Numbered from the stretch's first letter, positions 44,312-55,600 are shown. The stretch is 64,000 bases of DNA from CBDCWO01 sp965223405 (GCA_965223405.1 CBDCWO010000006.1:248001-312000), one strand, 5' to 3'. Notes: generated by a model not told the origin, from the letters alone. A program made the numbers and translations.

Positions 44312-46036
44312 TTAATGGAGGTTTCTAGGGACCGATGATCCAGATCCTCCGGTTAAAAAGTTTAAATCTGCCCCCAGGTGGGCTTGTTGAACATTTTGTA
44401 TATACATTTGGACATACCCGCGATTGGCAACCGCTGGGGGTGGATCCCATTTTGTCCTACGTTGGGTTAATTCTTCCTCCGAAACATCCAAATGCAATAA
44501 TCTCTTATCTACATCCAGGATTATCTCATCTCCATCCTGCACAAGCGCTAAATTTCCACCAATCGCAGATTCCGGTGACACATGCAGAATAACTGTTCCA
44601 AAGGCCGTACCACTCATTCTTCCATCTGAAATTCTTACGACATCGGTAATACCTCTTTTTAGCAGTTTCTCAGGCAGATCCACATTGCCCATTTCCGGCA
44701 TTCCCGGATATCCTACCGGGCCGACTCCTTGCAAAACGATCACACTATTCTCATCAATCTCTAGATCCGGATCATCAATTCTTTGGTGATAATCCTCAAT
44801 GGATTGAAAAACCACCGCTTTTCCCCGGTGTTTCATCAAAGCAGGAGTTGCTGCCGAGGGCTTGATTACCGCACCGTTTTCGGCCAGATTTCCTTTTAAA
44901 ACTGCAATCCCCGCATGTTCAATTATCGGATTGTGATAAGAAGTGATTACATCCGGATTATAACAGTCAACCGCTTGATTGTTTTCACCGATGGTTTTTC
45001 CATTTACGGTTAAAGCATTTGCATGCAATTCCGATTTAAGTTCATTTAGGACTACCGGCAATCCTCCTGCATAAAAGAAGTCTTCCATCAAATATTTGCC
45101 GGAAGGCATTAAATTAACTAATAAAGGTATGCCGCTACCCAGCCGATCAAAATCTTCCAGACTTAGCTCCACTCCAATTCTACCTGCGATGGCCAGAAGA
45201 TGAATGATGAAATTTGTAGAACCACCAATGGCTGCATTGACCTTGATGGAGTTTTCAAATGCATTTCTGGTTAGAATATCAGATAGTTTCAGATCTTCTT
45301 TGACCATATCGACAATCCTCCGGCCTGACAGCTGAGCCAATACTTTTTTTCTGGAATCCACGGCCGGAATTGCAGCCGCTCCCGGTAGAGTTAATCCTAA
45401 AGATTCCACCATACAAGCCATGGTGGACGCCGTACCCATGGTCATGCAGTGTCCACTACTTCTGGCCGAACAAATCTCGGCCTCCAACAACTCTTCTGGG
45501 GTAATTTGATTATTCTGTTGTTTGTCCTTAATCCTCCAAACAAAAGTACCCGATCCGATTAACTCTCCTCGGTAGCGCCCATTAAGCATGGGTCCGCCAG
45601 GGACCACAATGGTAGGGAGATCTACACTACATGCACCCATTAAGGTAGAAGGAGTGGTCTTATCACATCCGGTAAGGAGTACTACCCCATCAAGTGGATA
45701 ACCTCTAATACATTCCTCAGTATCCATGCTGGCCAGATTGCGAAAGAGCATGGTCGTCGGCCTCATCAGGGTTTCTCCCAATGAGGTCACCGGAAATTCC
45801 AGAGGAAATCCACCGGCCTCTATTACTCCTTTTTTTACTACTTCGGCGAAATCCCTCAAATGTCCATTACAGGGTGTCAATTCGGACCACGTATTACAAA
45901 TCCCGATGACCGGCTTTCCACGAAAATAGTCATCCGGGTAACCTTGATTTCTTAGCCATGCCCGGTGGATAAACCCAATCTTTCCCTCAGCACCAAACCA
46001 ATCCTGGCTTCTCAATTTTGTTTTATCAATCTTCAT
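44312..46036 (-). CDS. IlvD/Edd-family dehydratase, probably sugar-acid dehydratase
   Basis: This dehydratase of about 574 residues belongs to the family that includes dihydroxy-acid dehydratase, 6-phosphogluconate dehydratase and L-arabinonate/D-xylonate dehydratases. Iron-sulfur cysteines lie in NTWSELTPCNGH and LTGCDKTTPS, with CSARSSGHCMTMGTAS as a further conserved block. The start LRSQDWFGAEGKIGFIHRAW is of the sugar-acid (AraC/XylD-like) branch rather than the amino-acid branch. The reaction would turn an aldonic acid into a 2-keto-3-deoxy acid. ATGs at 46069 and 46036 are both possible. The shorter start matches relatives, which begin about eight residues before LRS. No branched-chain amino acid genes are adjacent, supporting the catabolic role. 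Confidence 0.85.
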   Translation of the reverse strand: MKIDKTKLRSQDWFGAEGKIGFIHRAWLRNQGYPDDYFRGKPVIGICNTWSELTPCNGHLRDFAEVVKKGVIEAGGFPLEFPVTSLGETLMRPTTMLFRNLASMDTEECIRGYPLDGVVLLTGCDKTTPSTLMGACSVDLPTIVVPGGPMLNGRYRGELIGSGTFVWRIKDKQQNNQITPEELLEAEICSARSSGHCMTMGTASTMACMVESLGLTLPGAAAIPAVDSRKKVLAQLSGRRIVDMVKEDLKLSDILTRNAFENSIKVNAAIGGSTNFIIHLLAIAGRIGVELSLEDFDRLGSGIPLLVNLMPSGKYLMEDFFYAGGLPVVLNELKSELHANALTVNGKTIGENNQAVDCYNPDVITSYHNPIIEHAGIAVLKGNLAENGAVIKPSAATPALMKHRGKAVVFQSIEDYHQRIDDPDLEIDENSVIVLQGVGPVGYPGMPEMGNVDLPEKLLKRGITDVVRISDGRMSGTAFGTVILHVSPESAIGGNLALVQDGDEIILDVDKRLLHLDVSEEELTQRRTKWDPPPAVANRGYVQMYIQNVQQAHLGADLNFLTGGSGSSVPRNLH

Positions 46037-46171
46037 TTCCTGATTTTTCAAAGGCTGAAGAACCTTCATATTCAAATGAATGAAAGATAGTAAATAAGCG
46101 TATCAAGTCGTATGCTGAATTAAAGATATCCCAATATTAAGTGCTTTCTTGGTGTCGGTATCTGATGGTAA

Positions 46172-46837
46172 TCAGGGAGCTTTCTTCCATAACTTATACG
46201 TTTCGACCACTTCCCGAATAGATTTTCGCACTTCTTCCCATTGTTCCGCAATGATCAAATCGGATGGAAATAGGGAACTACCCATACCTAAGGCATATGC
46301 ACCAGCTGCGAGGTAAGCGTTCATATTCCCGGCTGTCACACCTCCGGTAGGTATTAAGGGAATTTGGTCTAATGGCGCCCGAATAGATTGATAGTATTTT
46401 AAGCCGCCAATATTAGCAGGAAACAATTTTACCGCAGACACCCCAAGTGTGTAAGCATAATGGATTTCGGTCGGGGTAAATGCACCTGCAAAGATGGGTA
46501 CTTGTAGGTCCACACATTTCTCCACAACTTTGAGGACTGTCGTTGGAGTTACAATAAACTGTGCACCGGCAGACAAAGCAGAGTTGAGCTCATCGATATC
46601 TCTCACTGTGCCGGCTCCAATATTCAATTTTCCATCGTATCTCAATCTAAGTTTCTCTATTATGACCGCAGCATTCGGGGTATTCATAGTAATTTCTAAC
46701 GTGCGGATCCCCTCTTCATGGGCAATCCTTACCGTTTCCTCTATGTTACCGTGAGAATGCCCTCTAATGATTCCGATCACCGGAAATTCTCTTAATTTTT
46801 CGAATGAAAATACTTTTTTCAAATGATAATAATTCAA
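46172..46837 (-). CDS. KDPG/KHG-type class I aldolase
   Basis: The product has 221 residues. It is a class I aldolase of the Eda family that cleaves 2-keto-3-deoxy acids to pyruvate and an aldehyde. Lys137 in GVSAVKLFPAN is the Schiff-base lysine. Glu48 in LEITMNTP is the general acid/base position. Substrate-loop motifs GAGTVRD, FAGAFTPTE and PTGGV follow. Where E. coli Eda has Arg in VTLRT, this protein has Asn52 (ITMNT), so its substrate may not be KDPG itself. It is the first gene of the operon with the dehydratase and GntP. The 135-bp gap to the dehydratase shows no separate gene. Confidence 0.88.
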   Translation of the reverse strand: MNYYHLKKVFSFEKLREFPVIGIIRGHSHGNIEETVRIAHEEGIRTLEITMNTPNAAVIIEKLRLRYDGKLNIGAGTVRDIDELNSALSAGAQFIVTPTTVLKVVEKCVDLQVPIFAGAFTPTEIHYAYTLGVSAVKLFPANIGGLKYYQSIRAPLDQIPLIPTGGVTAGNMNAYLAAGAYALGMGSSLFPSDLIIAEQWEEVRKSIREVVETYKLWKKAP

Positions 46838-47116
46838 TTATTTCGAAAATGATTTAATCACTCAAGAAACAAATATATTTGAATACTTGGCATCAAAATA
46901 GGCTACAAAATAGTCGTTGATCTTTATTGTATTTAGTCGATTCTAGTAGGATTGAATTGTGACAAAACAATATTATTGCGGCTTTTTTTGTAACTTGTTA
47001 TTAATTTAGATAGAGCAAATTACTAATAAGACTGATTAAACCCCAAATTTCGCCAAAGTATGGTATGGAAAAGTCCGTGCTATTATTGGTGTTTGAACCC
47101 TGAACAACCAATTATC

Positions 47117-50100
47117 ATGACCAAATTGTACCAAAAAACCTATTGCCAGAATCAACTATTTGAAAGTTTGGCAAAAAAATCTTTATACTCAAGTAAAACA
47201 GTAGTATCTGTTTTTTTTACCCTTTCTTTACTTCTACTTCCTTTTTTTCCACTTTTTGGCCAAACCTATCAAACCACAGGAATCAGCAACGACTGGAGTG
47301 ATCCAAGTGCATGGACCTGTGTGGGAGGAGGATGTCAAAGTATACCTCCACAATCTTTAAATGGGAATACCCAGGTGATCATCACTGATAGTATCAATTA
47401 CAATCAAAAGACCATTACGATTCGTAATGGACGATTGACTATCGATGGGGGTGTATTGGTGTTGGCAGATTTATTGAATGTAGCGATAGAATCCAATGGA
47501 GAGTTATATCTGCAAAATGGCAACCTATTAATACAAGGATCTCCGGGAAATATGAGTAATGATGGATTGATACATCTTAACAAAGGATATCTGGAATCTA
47601 ATGGCAACGTGCTGAGCACCGGAATCATCACTTTCAACGAAGGCTGCTTTTGGTTATCCACTGGTAATTTTTCAAATAATGGAACCTTAGATGGCAATGA
47701 TGGAAATATAAATTTATTGTCTGGCAACCTGACCAATAATGGTTCTTGGGGTCCTGAAATAGACTATTGTGCCAGTGGAAATTTAACCGGATCTTTTCCA
47801 TTTCCAGAGTCTTGTGATACTGTTATGGCTAAATGTGAATGCCTGAAAAACCCATGCATTGAACTTAATCCGGACATCCTACCATATTACGATCCTACTA
47901 CCAAAACCAATGATTTAATAGGATCCGAATTGACTGCCTTAGCCGCTGATGGAACCGGGCAAACCGATTCCATTTATCGCATAAATAACAATGATGTATT
48001 CATCGAAATCATTGTATTGGAAGGAAAGTATCAAGATGTGGCAGATTATTTATTGGATTCTTTTCAAATTGGCACCACGCAATTTATTGATAATGGAGAG
48101 AATGATCTGATCATTACGGTTTTTTTTCCCATTACAGGACTCACCTCCCTAAATCGACAGGATGACATTATAAATTATGTAAGACCCGCATTTCCAGCTC
48201 AGGGAAATTCAGGGCTCGTTGTATCACAAGGAGACTTCGCTCAGGAATCATTTATTGCCAGAGCCGGATTTGATTTGTCCGGAGCTGGAATCAAAATCGG
48301 GGTTATTTCTGATAGTTATGACCGGAAAGGACAAGCAGCCACCAATATTATCAATGGAGACCTTCCCAGTAATGTATCTTTACTAGGAGAATTTCCAACT
48401 GAACTTGGTATCGGTACTGATGAAGGTAGAGCTATGATGCAAATAATTCACGATGTTGCTCCTGACGCAGATTTGGTATTTAAAACAGGTTTTATAAGCA
48501 CAGGGAATTTTGCTCAGACCATCAAGGATTTGGCTGCCGATTCTTGCGATATAATCGTAGATGATATTACCTATATCACCGAACCATTTCTTTCAGATGG
48601 GTTGGTTGCCAATGCCATTACCGAAATTACAAATAACTATGATGTAACCTATGTAACTGCAGCAGGAAATTTTGGATCCAAGTCCTATTCTGCCATCTTC
48701 AATCCGGGTACCGGATCAAATATATTTAGACACCAATTTGCACCAGGAGATTATCTTCAGCAGATAAATCTGGATACCGGTTTGTACATAATTGTTTTAC
48801 AGTGGGAAGATGAATTTTATTCCATATCCGGAGATGTGGGAGGGGGAGCAAAAAACGATCTGGATTTTTATCTAGCCGACGATAATGGTAATCCGGTCTA
48901 TGGATTTAACAGGAACAACCTGGGCGGCGATCCGATCGAGGTGATGCCCTTTACTGTGCTCAGACCGACTACTTCAAATTTGCTCATCGAGCGTGCTACT
49001 AGTGATGGAAATAATTCAATGAGGTTTAAATATGTGGTCTTTCGAGCAGGCAAAAACAATGTATTTCAAAGTGAATATAATGTTGGAAACTCTACTATTG
49101 TAGGTCAAGCAAATGCAGATAGTGCAATAACCGTTGGCGCCGTCAGGTACTATCACACACCGGTGTATGGAAATTCTCTGGTTACTGAGTCATTTTCCTC
49201 TTTGGGAGGTACACCGGTCCAGAATGTTATTAGATCTAAACCCGATCTAACCGGACCTAATGGTGGAAATACAACTGTGGATCTTGGTGCAAAATTAAAT
49301 CCCGAAGGAGATGTATTTCCCAATTTTTTTGGAACCTCAGCTGCTGCTCCCCATGTTGCCGGAGTAGCCGCACTATTGCTAGAATCTCAAAATAATTTTG
49401 GAGTGAGTTTTGATATCCGAAGCAAACTCAAGCAGACGGCTATCGATTATGGAGATCCCGGATTTGACTACCAAAGTGGAGCTGGATTTATATCGGCTTA
49501 CAACGCCTTATCCTCGTTTGCCAATCCAACCCCGGGATTGATTCGTTTGAATCTGGACAGTCTGGCAGAAGGTTTTAATCCGGGAGACACTTCATTTTTG
49601 TTAATTGTGGAAGGAGAGTATTTGACCGATGAAACATTTATCTTGTTCCGTGGAGATACTCTCGAGACTACTATTTTAAATGATAGTACAGCTACAGTGA
49701 TCATACCGGCTTTTGTGGGCAATCCATCTATCTTTGCCTGGACCCCTTCCCTTACCAATGGAATGGATGGTGGCCCATCGGATACCTTGTATTTTGGAGA
49801 TACGACTAAAACACTAGTTACTATTATTGTTAATGACACCACGATGCGATACGGTGAGACACTTCCGCAATTTACCTATCGAACAGACATCCCACTTACG
49901 CCGGCTCAAAAAGCTCTTTTACCCGATATTGGTTATAGTACATCCGCATCTAGCACCAGTAATGTGGATATTTATGCGGTAACTCCTTACTTTAATTTCG
50001 AAGATGGAGATACCCTGGATATAGGTCTACAAGAATTATTCGAATTTCAATTTCAGTCAGGAGGCCTGGCAATTGAGCGAATGGAAATAACCATTACCCC

Positions 50101-52663
50101 AGATGACATCGTCATGACCTATGGAGATACTTTTCCCACAATTTCATTTCAGTATGACTTTGGTGGAGTGCTTTCTGCAACTGATTCAGCAGCCATTGTA
50201 AATCAAGTATCGAATGATCATTTATCTTCATTGGCCAACGGAATATCCCTGGTCAACGGAATCTCATTAGTTAATGGAATCTCTCTAGTCAATGGAATAT
50301 CATTGGTCAATAAGGCATTTATGATCTCTGAAAATGCCTACAACAATGGTATTTCATTGGTCAATGGAACCAACTTTATTGAGGTTGAGGGATCATTGTT
50401 TGATTCAGTGGCCTGGGAAGCAGGAACCGGATATGTCAATGGAATCTCATTGGTCAATGGAATCTCCCTAGTGAATGGCATATCTCTCGTCAATGGTATA
50501 TCCTTGGTCAACGGAATATCATTAGTGAATGGTATATCACTCGTCAATGGTAATGGAATTGACGATAAAAGCAATACGGAAACCGTAGTAATGTTTGCAA
50601 ACGATGATGCTGGAGAGACAGGACCATCTGACATTCAATCGATTAACTTGATTACCGGATTAGATGCAGGTTGTCAGTGGATAGTACCGGGAGCTTATTT
50701 TTCATCCAATTTTAAGGTGAATTATCTTCCAGGTAAGCTGACAATTCTACCGACTCCCCTTACCATCGAAGTTCAGGATACTGCGGTTGTTTATGGAGAT
50801 GAAGAACCAACCTACCGGTCGACATTTTATGGCCTTAAATATGAGGATACTGAAAACAGCATTACTGATGGCTTGGGATTGACCTATTCACTTAATCATG
50901 AATACGGTCCGGCTATGGAATATATAATATCTGCTGATTCTACTTCCCCGACCAATTATTCAGTTCAATACCTGGACGGTAATTTGGTGGTAGAGAAAAA
51001 GAATTTGAGCATATCAGTAATTGACACCACCATTACTTATGGTGATCCTGAACCAGACGATTATAGCGTAGTGGTTACACCGGGTTTCGTAAATGGCGAT
51101 ACGGAAACTTCAGTTTTCGGACCTTCCGGGATCCAATTTACATTGGATAAACCCTACGGACCGGCTGACATTTATCTTATCCAGCCGGATTCCATCGGAA
51201 CCCCCAACTACCATATCGTCTATACACCAGGAATATTGACTGTAAATCAAAAAGATATCGAGATCCAAGTAATTAATAAGACAGTAACTTACGGAGATCC
51301 CGAACCGGTTGATTATGACGTAATGGTTATACCCGGTTTTGTAAATGGTGATACGGAAACCAATGTTTTTGGACCTTCCGGGATCCAATTTACACTGGAT
51401 AAACCTTACGGACCGGCTGATACGTATCTTATTCATCCGGATTCCATCGGAACCCCAAATTACCATATCGTCTATACACCAGGAATATTGGCTGTAAATC
51501 AAAAAGACCTCGAGATTCAGGTACTCAATAAAACAGTAACTTACGGAGATCCCGAACCGGCTGATTATGACGTAATGGTTACACCGGGTTTTGTAAATGG
51601 TGATACGGAAACTAGCGTTTTTGGACCTTCCGGGATCCAATTTACACTGGATAAACCTTACGGACCAGCTGGCATCTATCTAATTTATCCGGATTCCATC
51701 GGAACCCCCAATTACCATATCGTCTACACGCCAGGAACATTAGAGGTATTAAAGGCAGCGCTCTTCGTTCATGCAGATCTTGCGTTCATCAATGAGGGTG
51801 ATTCATTACCAGATTTTACCTATTCCCTTTCAGGGCTTAAAAATGGCGATACCGATAGTTCAATTTTCGCTTCAAGTCCAGTCAGCTTTACCCTGGTTCC
51901 GGATTATTATCCGGATCGATCACCGGGAATATATCGCATCGATCCAACTGGTCCTGACAATGCTGGCAGTTATCTGATACAATACCTATCTGATAGTCTA
52001 TTTGTAAATCCTTTCAATCAACAAACCAAAGCAGTTAAAGCCATTTTAGACTGTGTTGAATTTCTGGGTAACAATCATGAATCAGGCTTTAAGTATAAGG
52101 CGAAATATGAATACATCAATAATAATGTGTATCCGGTATATGTACCTATAGGTGCAGACAATTATCTTGATGATGATGGGGGACTAACCCAGTATTCCGG
52201 TACGTTACCGGAATTGTTCCTGCCAGGATCTGGCGCTTTCTCCATATTCTTTGATGGGAATACCTTGAAATGGGTGCTTACAACCAATGACAAGACACAA
52301 AAATCTTCAACTACTTCCGAAGCCAGTTCCGGTTCTTCAAAATGTAAGACAAATGGTAAGAATAATTCTGTTCTGCCAAATTATGATTGGTCTTCGTTGG
52401 GAACCGATAATTCCCAGGTACAGCTTAGAGTATATCCCAATCCGGTAAATTATCAATTGCATATCGATTTCGGCAATGAGAAACGATCCGATATCTATTG
52501 GGAAATTACTGATTTGCTAGGAAGAAAAGTTGAAGTCCAAAACCATTTGACCAAACTTGATCGAATTACCAATATTGATTTGTCAAAATTAAATGAAGGT
52601 ATTTATCTATTAAAAGTTGACATGAATGGTAAGAGTCAAGTTTACAAAGTAATAAAAAACTAA
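47117..52663 (+). CDS. Giant secreted subtilisin-like (S8) protein with GISLVN repeats, MBG domains and T9SS tail
   Basis: The product has about 1848 residues. A signal peptide ends near FFPLFGQ (about 50). A beta-solenoid-like N-terminal part (QNGNLLIQGSPGNMSNDGLIHLN) precedes an S8 protease domain (about 395-800): Asp in IKIGVISDSYDRKG, probable His in RAMMQIIHDVAP, and Ser in FFGTSAAAPHVAG. Then come MBG-type beta domains (about 905-1640), one carrying eleven GISLVN hexapeptides and three near-identical 84-residue units. A T9SS type A sorting domain closes the protein (RVYPNPVNYQLHIDFG.. GIYLLKVDMNGKSQVYKVIKN). It is likely a cell-surface or secreted protease-adhesin. An upstream ATG at 47060 would add 19 residues, but the ATG at 47117 gives a better signal peptide. 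Confidence 0.9.
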   Translation: MTKLYQKTYCQNQLFESLAKKSLYSSKTVVSVFFTLSLLLLPFFPLFGQTYQTTGISNDWSDPSAWTCVGGGCQSIPPQSLNGNTQVIITDSINYNQKTITIRNGRLTIDGGVLVLADLLNVAIESNGELYLQNGNLLIQGSPGNMSNDGLIHLNKGYLESNGNVLSTGIITFNEGCFWLSTGNFSNNGTLDGNDGNINLLSGNLTNNGSWGPEIDYCASGNLTGSFPFPESCDTVMAKCECLKNPCIELNPDILPYYDPTTKTNDLIGSELTALAADGTGQTDSIYRINNNDVFIEIIVLEGKYQDVADYLLDSFQIGTTQFIDNGENDLIITVFFPITGLTSLNRQDDIINYVRPAFPAQGNSGLVVSQGDFAQESFIARAGFDLSGAGIKIGVISDSYDRKGQAATNIINGDLPSNVSLLGEFPTELGIGTDEGRAMMQIIHDVAPDADLVFKTGFISTGNFAQTIKDLAADSCDIIVDDITYITEPFLSDGLVANAITEITNNYDVTYVTAAGNFGSKSYSAIFNPGTGSNIFRHQFAPGDYLQQINLDTGLYIIVLQWEDEFYSISGDVGGGAKNDLDFYLADDNGNPVYGFNRNNLGGDPIEVMPFTVLRPTTSNLLIERATSDGNNSMRFKYVVFRAGKNNVFQSEYNVGNSTIVGQANADSAITVGAVRYYHTPVYGNSLVTESFSSLGGTPVQNVIRSKPDLTGPNGGNTTVDLGAKLNPEGDVFPNFFGTSAAAPHVAGVAALLLESQNNFGVSFDIRSKLKQTAIDYGDPGFDYQSGAGFISAYNALSSFANPTPGLIRLNLDSLAEGFNPGDTSFLLIVEGEYLTDETFILFRGDTLETTILNDSTATVIIPAFVGNPSIFAWTPSLTNGMDGGPSDTLYFGDTTKTLVTIIVNDTTMRYGETLPQFTYRTDIPLTPAQKALLPDIGYSTSASSTSNVDIYAVTPYFNFEDGDTLDIGLQELFEFQFQSGGLAIERMEITITPDDIVMTYGDTFPTISFQYDFGGVLSATDSAAIVNQVSNDHLSSLANGISLVNGISLVNGISLVNGISLVNKAFMISENAYNNGISLVNGTNFIEVEGSLFDSVAWEAGTGYVNGISLVNGISLVNGISLVNGISLVNGISLVNGISLVNGNGIDDKSNTETVVMFANDDAGETGPSDIQSINLITGLDAGCQWIVPGAYFSSNFKVNYLPGKLTILPTPLTIEVQDTAVVYGDEEPTYRSTFYGLKYEDTENSITDGLGLTYSLNHEYGPAMEYIISADSTSPTNYSVQYLDGNLVVEKKNLSISVIDTTITYGDPEPDDYSVVVTPGFVNGDTETSVFGPSGIQFTLDKPYGPADIYLIQPDSIGTPNYHIVYTPGILTVNQKDIEIQVINKTVTYGDPEPVDYDVMVIPGFVNGDTETNVFGPSGIQFTLDKPYGPADTYLIHPDSIGTPNYHIVYTPGILAVNQKDLEIQVLNKTVTYGDPEPADYDVMVTPGFVNGDTETSVFGPSGIQFTLDKPYGPAGIYLIYPDSIGTPNYHIVYTPGTLEVLKAALFVHADLAFINEGDSLPDFTYSLSGLKNGDTDSSIFASSPVSFTLVPDYYPDRSPGIYRIDPTGPDNAGSYLIQYLSDSLFVNPFNQQTKAVKAILDCVEFLGNNHESGFKYKAKYEYINNNVYPVYVPIGADNYLDDDGGLTQYSGTLPELFLPGSGAFSIFFDGNTLKWVLTTNDKTQKSSTTSEASSGSSKCKTNGKNNSVLPNYDWSSLGTDNSQVQLRVYPNPVNYQLHIDFGNEKRSDIYWEITDLLGRKVEVQNHLTKLDRITNIDLSKLNEGIYLLKVDMNGKSQVYKVIKN
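50240..50548 (+). repeat. In-frame 18-bp repeats encoding GISLVN
   Basis: There are eleven 18-bp units inside the S8 protein gene: four in tandem (50240-50311), one alone (50348-50365) and six in tandem (50441-50548). Each encodes GISLVN exactly, yet the DNA units use different synonymous codons (GGA/GGC/GGT, ATC/ATA, TCA/TCC/TCT, TTG/CTA/CTC/TTA, GTC/GTG/GTT). So they are not recent slippage copies and the peptide is under selection. A hexapeptide with regular Leu/Val/Ile spacing could form a beta-helix or a bristle. Confidence 0.9.
51002..51757 (+). repeat. Three tandem 252-bp units encoding 84-residue MBG domains
   Basis: Units start at 51002, 51254 and 51506. Each encodes a TYGDPEP.. TPGFVNGDTET.. 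GPSGIQFTLDKPYGPA.. GTPNYHIVYTPG domain. The second and third are the closest (GDPEPVDYDVMV versus GDPEPADYDVMV). Near-identity at the DNA level suggests recent duplication or gene conversion, so copy number may vary between strains or be compressed in short-read assemblies. Confidence 0.88.
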
Positions 52664-52691
52664 TATTTCCTAACGGCAATAAAATTTGTAC

Positions 52692-55600
52692 GTGAAAAAA
52701 TATCGCTCTTTATTATATTTAATTTTTGGATTCATCCCTATCTGGGGATTAACTCAAACGGCAAAGGTAGATAGTTTAAAAACTGTTTTAGACCAAACCA
52801 AAATTGACAGCGTTAAACTAGACATTTTGCTGAACCTTAGCAGTTCATTATGGCAAACTGAACCTAATGAAGGTGTAAAGTATGCAAAAGAAGCAGTGAC
52901 TATTGCCGATCAGTTAGGTCAATTCGAAAAATCAGCAATAGCTTTTAAGAATGTGGGCCTGGCATACTATGCTTTAGGAGATATTCCCAATGTGCTGGAA
53001 TTCTGGCAGCAATCCCTGGGTATTTATCGGAAAATCAACAATGATGCGGGCATTAGTAATCTGTTAGGAAATATCGGTGCCGTGTACAATGACCAGGGAG
53101 ATGATGCCAAGGCATTAGAGTTATTCCTGGAATCTCTTCGGATTTCAGAGAACACCGATGACAGCCTGAGAATTGCTACAACTCTGATAAACATTGGTTT
53201 TGTATACCTGAAAAAACCGCAAACTCATCAAGAAGCATTACGGGTTTTGGAAAGAGCACTATCCATCAGTGAGGCAATTGATTTTCAAGTAGGTATCGGA
53301 ACCGCCTGTGTCAATATTGGCGAAACATTTTTAAAACAAAATGAAGTTGACTCAGCCCTGTTTTATCTGGAACAGGCCAGAGATGTTTTTAGGAATTCTG
53401 GGGGGTCTCTCTCCTATGCCTTAAACAACATTGGTAAAACTTATGTATTAAAAGGAGACTATCAATCGGCTATTAAAAATCAAAAAGAAGCGGTTGATAT
53501 CGCTATAAAGAATGATTTAAAATTGGAATCCGGGCATGCCTATCTTGGTTTAGCCGACACCTACAAAGCTTCTGGAAACCTAGTATTGGCCAAAAGAAAT
53601 TATCAAAAAGCCCAATTGATATATCAGGATACCGGTACTAAAGAGGGTTTAAAAGACTCCTATTTTGGTTTGGCTAAAACCTTCGAATCTCTAGGCGATT
53701 TTCGCAATGCCTATCAGTATCACGAGTTATATAGTTATTATAAGGACACCTTATATAATGTAGCTACAGATGACAAATTAAAGAGTCTAAAGTTTACTTA
53801 TGATATTGAACAAAAGGAAGCTGAAATCGCTTTGCTCAACAAGGAAAATGATTTGCAGGAAGCGAAGATTCAAAAAGCACAATTAACTCGGAACCTATTT
53901 ATAATCATTGCTGCAGCCTTATTGATTATCGGAGCCGGAATAGTAGTTCAATTTCTTATCTTAAAAAAGAGCCGCGAAAGAAAACAAGCCCTGGAGAAAG
54001 AAAAAGAACTCACTGAACATTTACAACAAATAGATAAACTCAAAGACCAATTTCTGGCCAATACGTCTCATGAATTAAGGACTCCATTGAATGGAATAAT
54101 CGGATTGGCAGAATCACTTAAAGATGGGGCGGCCGGATCCCTACCCCCAAAGGCTATTCATGATCTGGAGATGATCACTTCCAGTGGCAAAAGGTTGTCT
54201 AATCTGGTTAATGATATTTTAGATTTTTCTAAATTAAAAAATCACGATTTAGACTTACAACTTAAACCGGTTGATATTCATTCCGCCGTAAACATCGTTC
54301 TCCAACTTTCAAGACCTTTGTTAGAGCACAAAGAAATTGAATTGATCAATAAAGTTCCGAAAAATGCCTCTCTGGCAGAATCAGATGAAAACCGGCTTCA
54401 ACAGATGTTACATAATTTAATCGGAAATGCCATCAAATTTACTGAAACGGGAACTGTTGAAGTATCCATGCTCACTAAAGGGGATTTTCATGAAATATCA
54501 GTGAGAGATACTGGAATTGGCATTCCGAAAGAAAAGTTTGACACTATATTCAGAAGTTTTGAGCAAGGAGATGGTGATGCAGCTCGTGAGTTTGGTGGAA
54601 CCGGGCTGGGATTATCTGTCACCAAGCAACTGGTAGACGTTCATGGTGGAAAAATTTGGGTTGAATCTGAAGTTGGAGCCGGTTCAACGTTTACTTTTAC
54701 CCTTCCTGTAAGTAAGGCTTCCCGATCCCAGATATCTGAAACCAATGAAGCGGAAATGGAAAATGAAATTATCCATGTTCTGGCTGATATTGAAAAAGAA
54801 ATAAATCCCGAAAGTGAATTATCCCGGCAAAGCGGTACAATCGAAACCTATAAAAATGGATCCACGGCAAAGGTACTAGTAGTAGATGATGAACCTGTCA
54901 ACCGGCAAGTGTTGGAAAACCATTTATCCAATGCAGGTTATGCTGTTGTCCAAGCAGCTAGCGGGCAGGAAGCACTTGATATAATGGAAGTTGAAAAATC
55001 ATTTGATCTGATTTTATTAGATATTATGATGCCCAAAATGAGCGGCTATGAAGTATGTGATGTTTTGAGAAATAAATTTTCTCCTAGCGAACTTCCGGTC
55101 GTAATGCTAACTGCAAAAAATCGAGTAAACGATTTAGTCGATGGATTTAATGCAGGAGCCAATGATTACCTGACCAAACCATTCGCTAAGGATGAACTTT
55201 TAAGCAGGATAAAAACCCACTTAAACCTACATCGGATAAATAAGGCTACCGGCAAATTTGTACCAATGGAATTTCTGGAAGTTCTCGGGAGAGATTCAAT
55301 CACAGAAGTTCGACTAGGCGATAGTCACGAAGAAGAAGTCACCGTCTTTTTCTCAGATATCAGGTCCTATACCACCTTATCCGAAACTATGTCTCCCAAC
55401 CAAAATTTTAAGTTTGTCAATGCCTACAATAAACGAATGGGTCCAATTATTAATCAATATAACGGATTCATTAATCAATACCTGGGGGATGGAATTATGG
55501 CCATCTTCCCCAAGAGTCCGGTAAATAGTCTAAGGGCATCGATTGATATGCAACACAAACTTCAGGAGTATAACCAATCGCGTGCGGCTCAATCCAGAAT

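Noticed and set aside
50240..50548. CRISPR-like regular short repeats
   Set aside because: The 18-bp units are contiguous without spacers, vary at synonymous positions and lie in frame inside a large coding gene.
51110..51640. Minus-strand reading frame of 176 codons
   Set aside because: It is the antisense shadow of the tandem 84-residue repeats of the S8 protein. Its internal repetition simply mirrors them.
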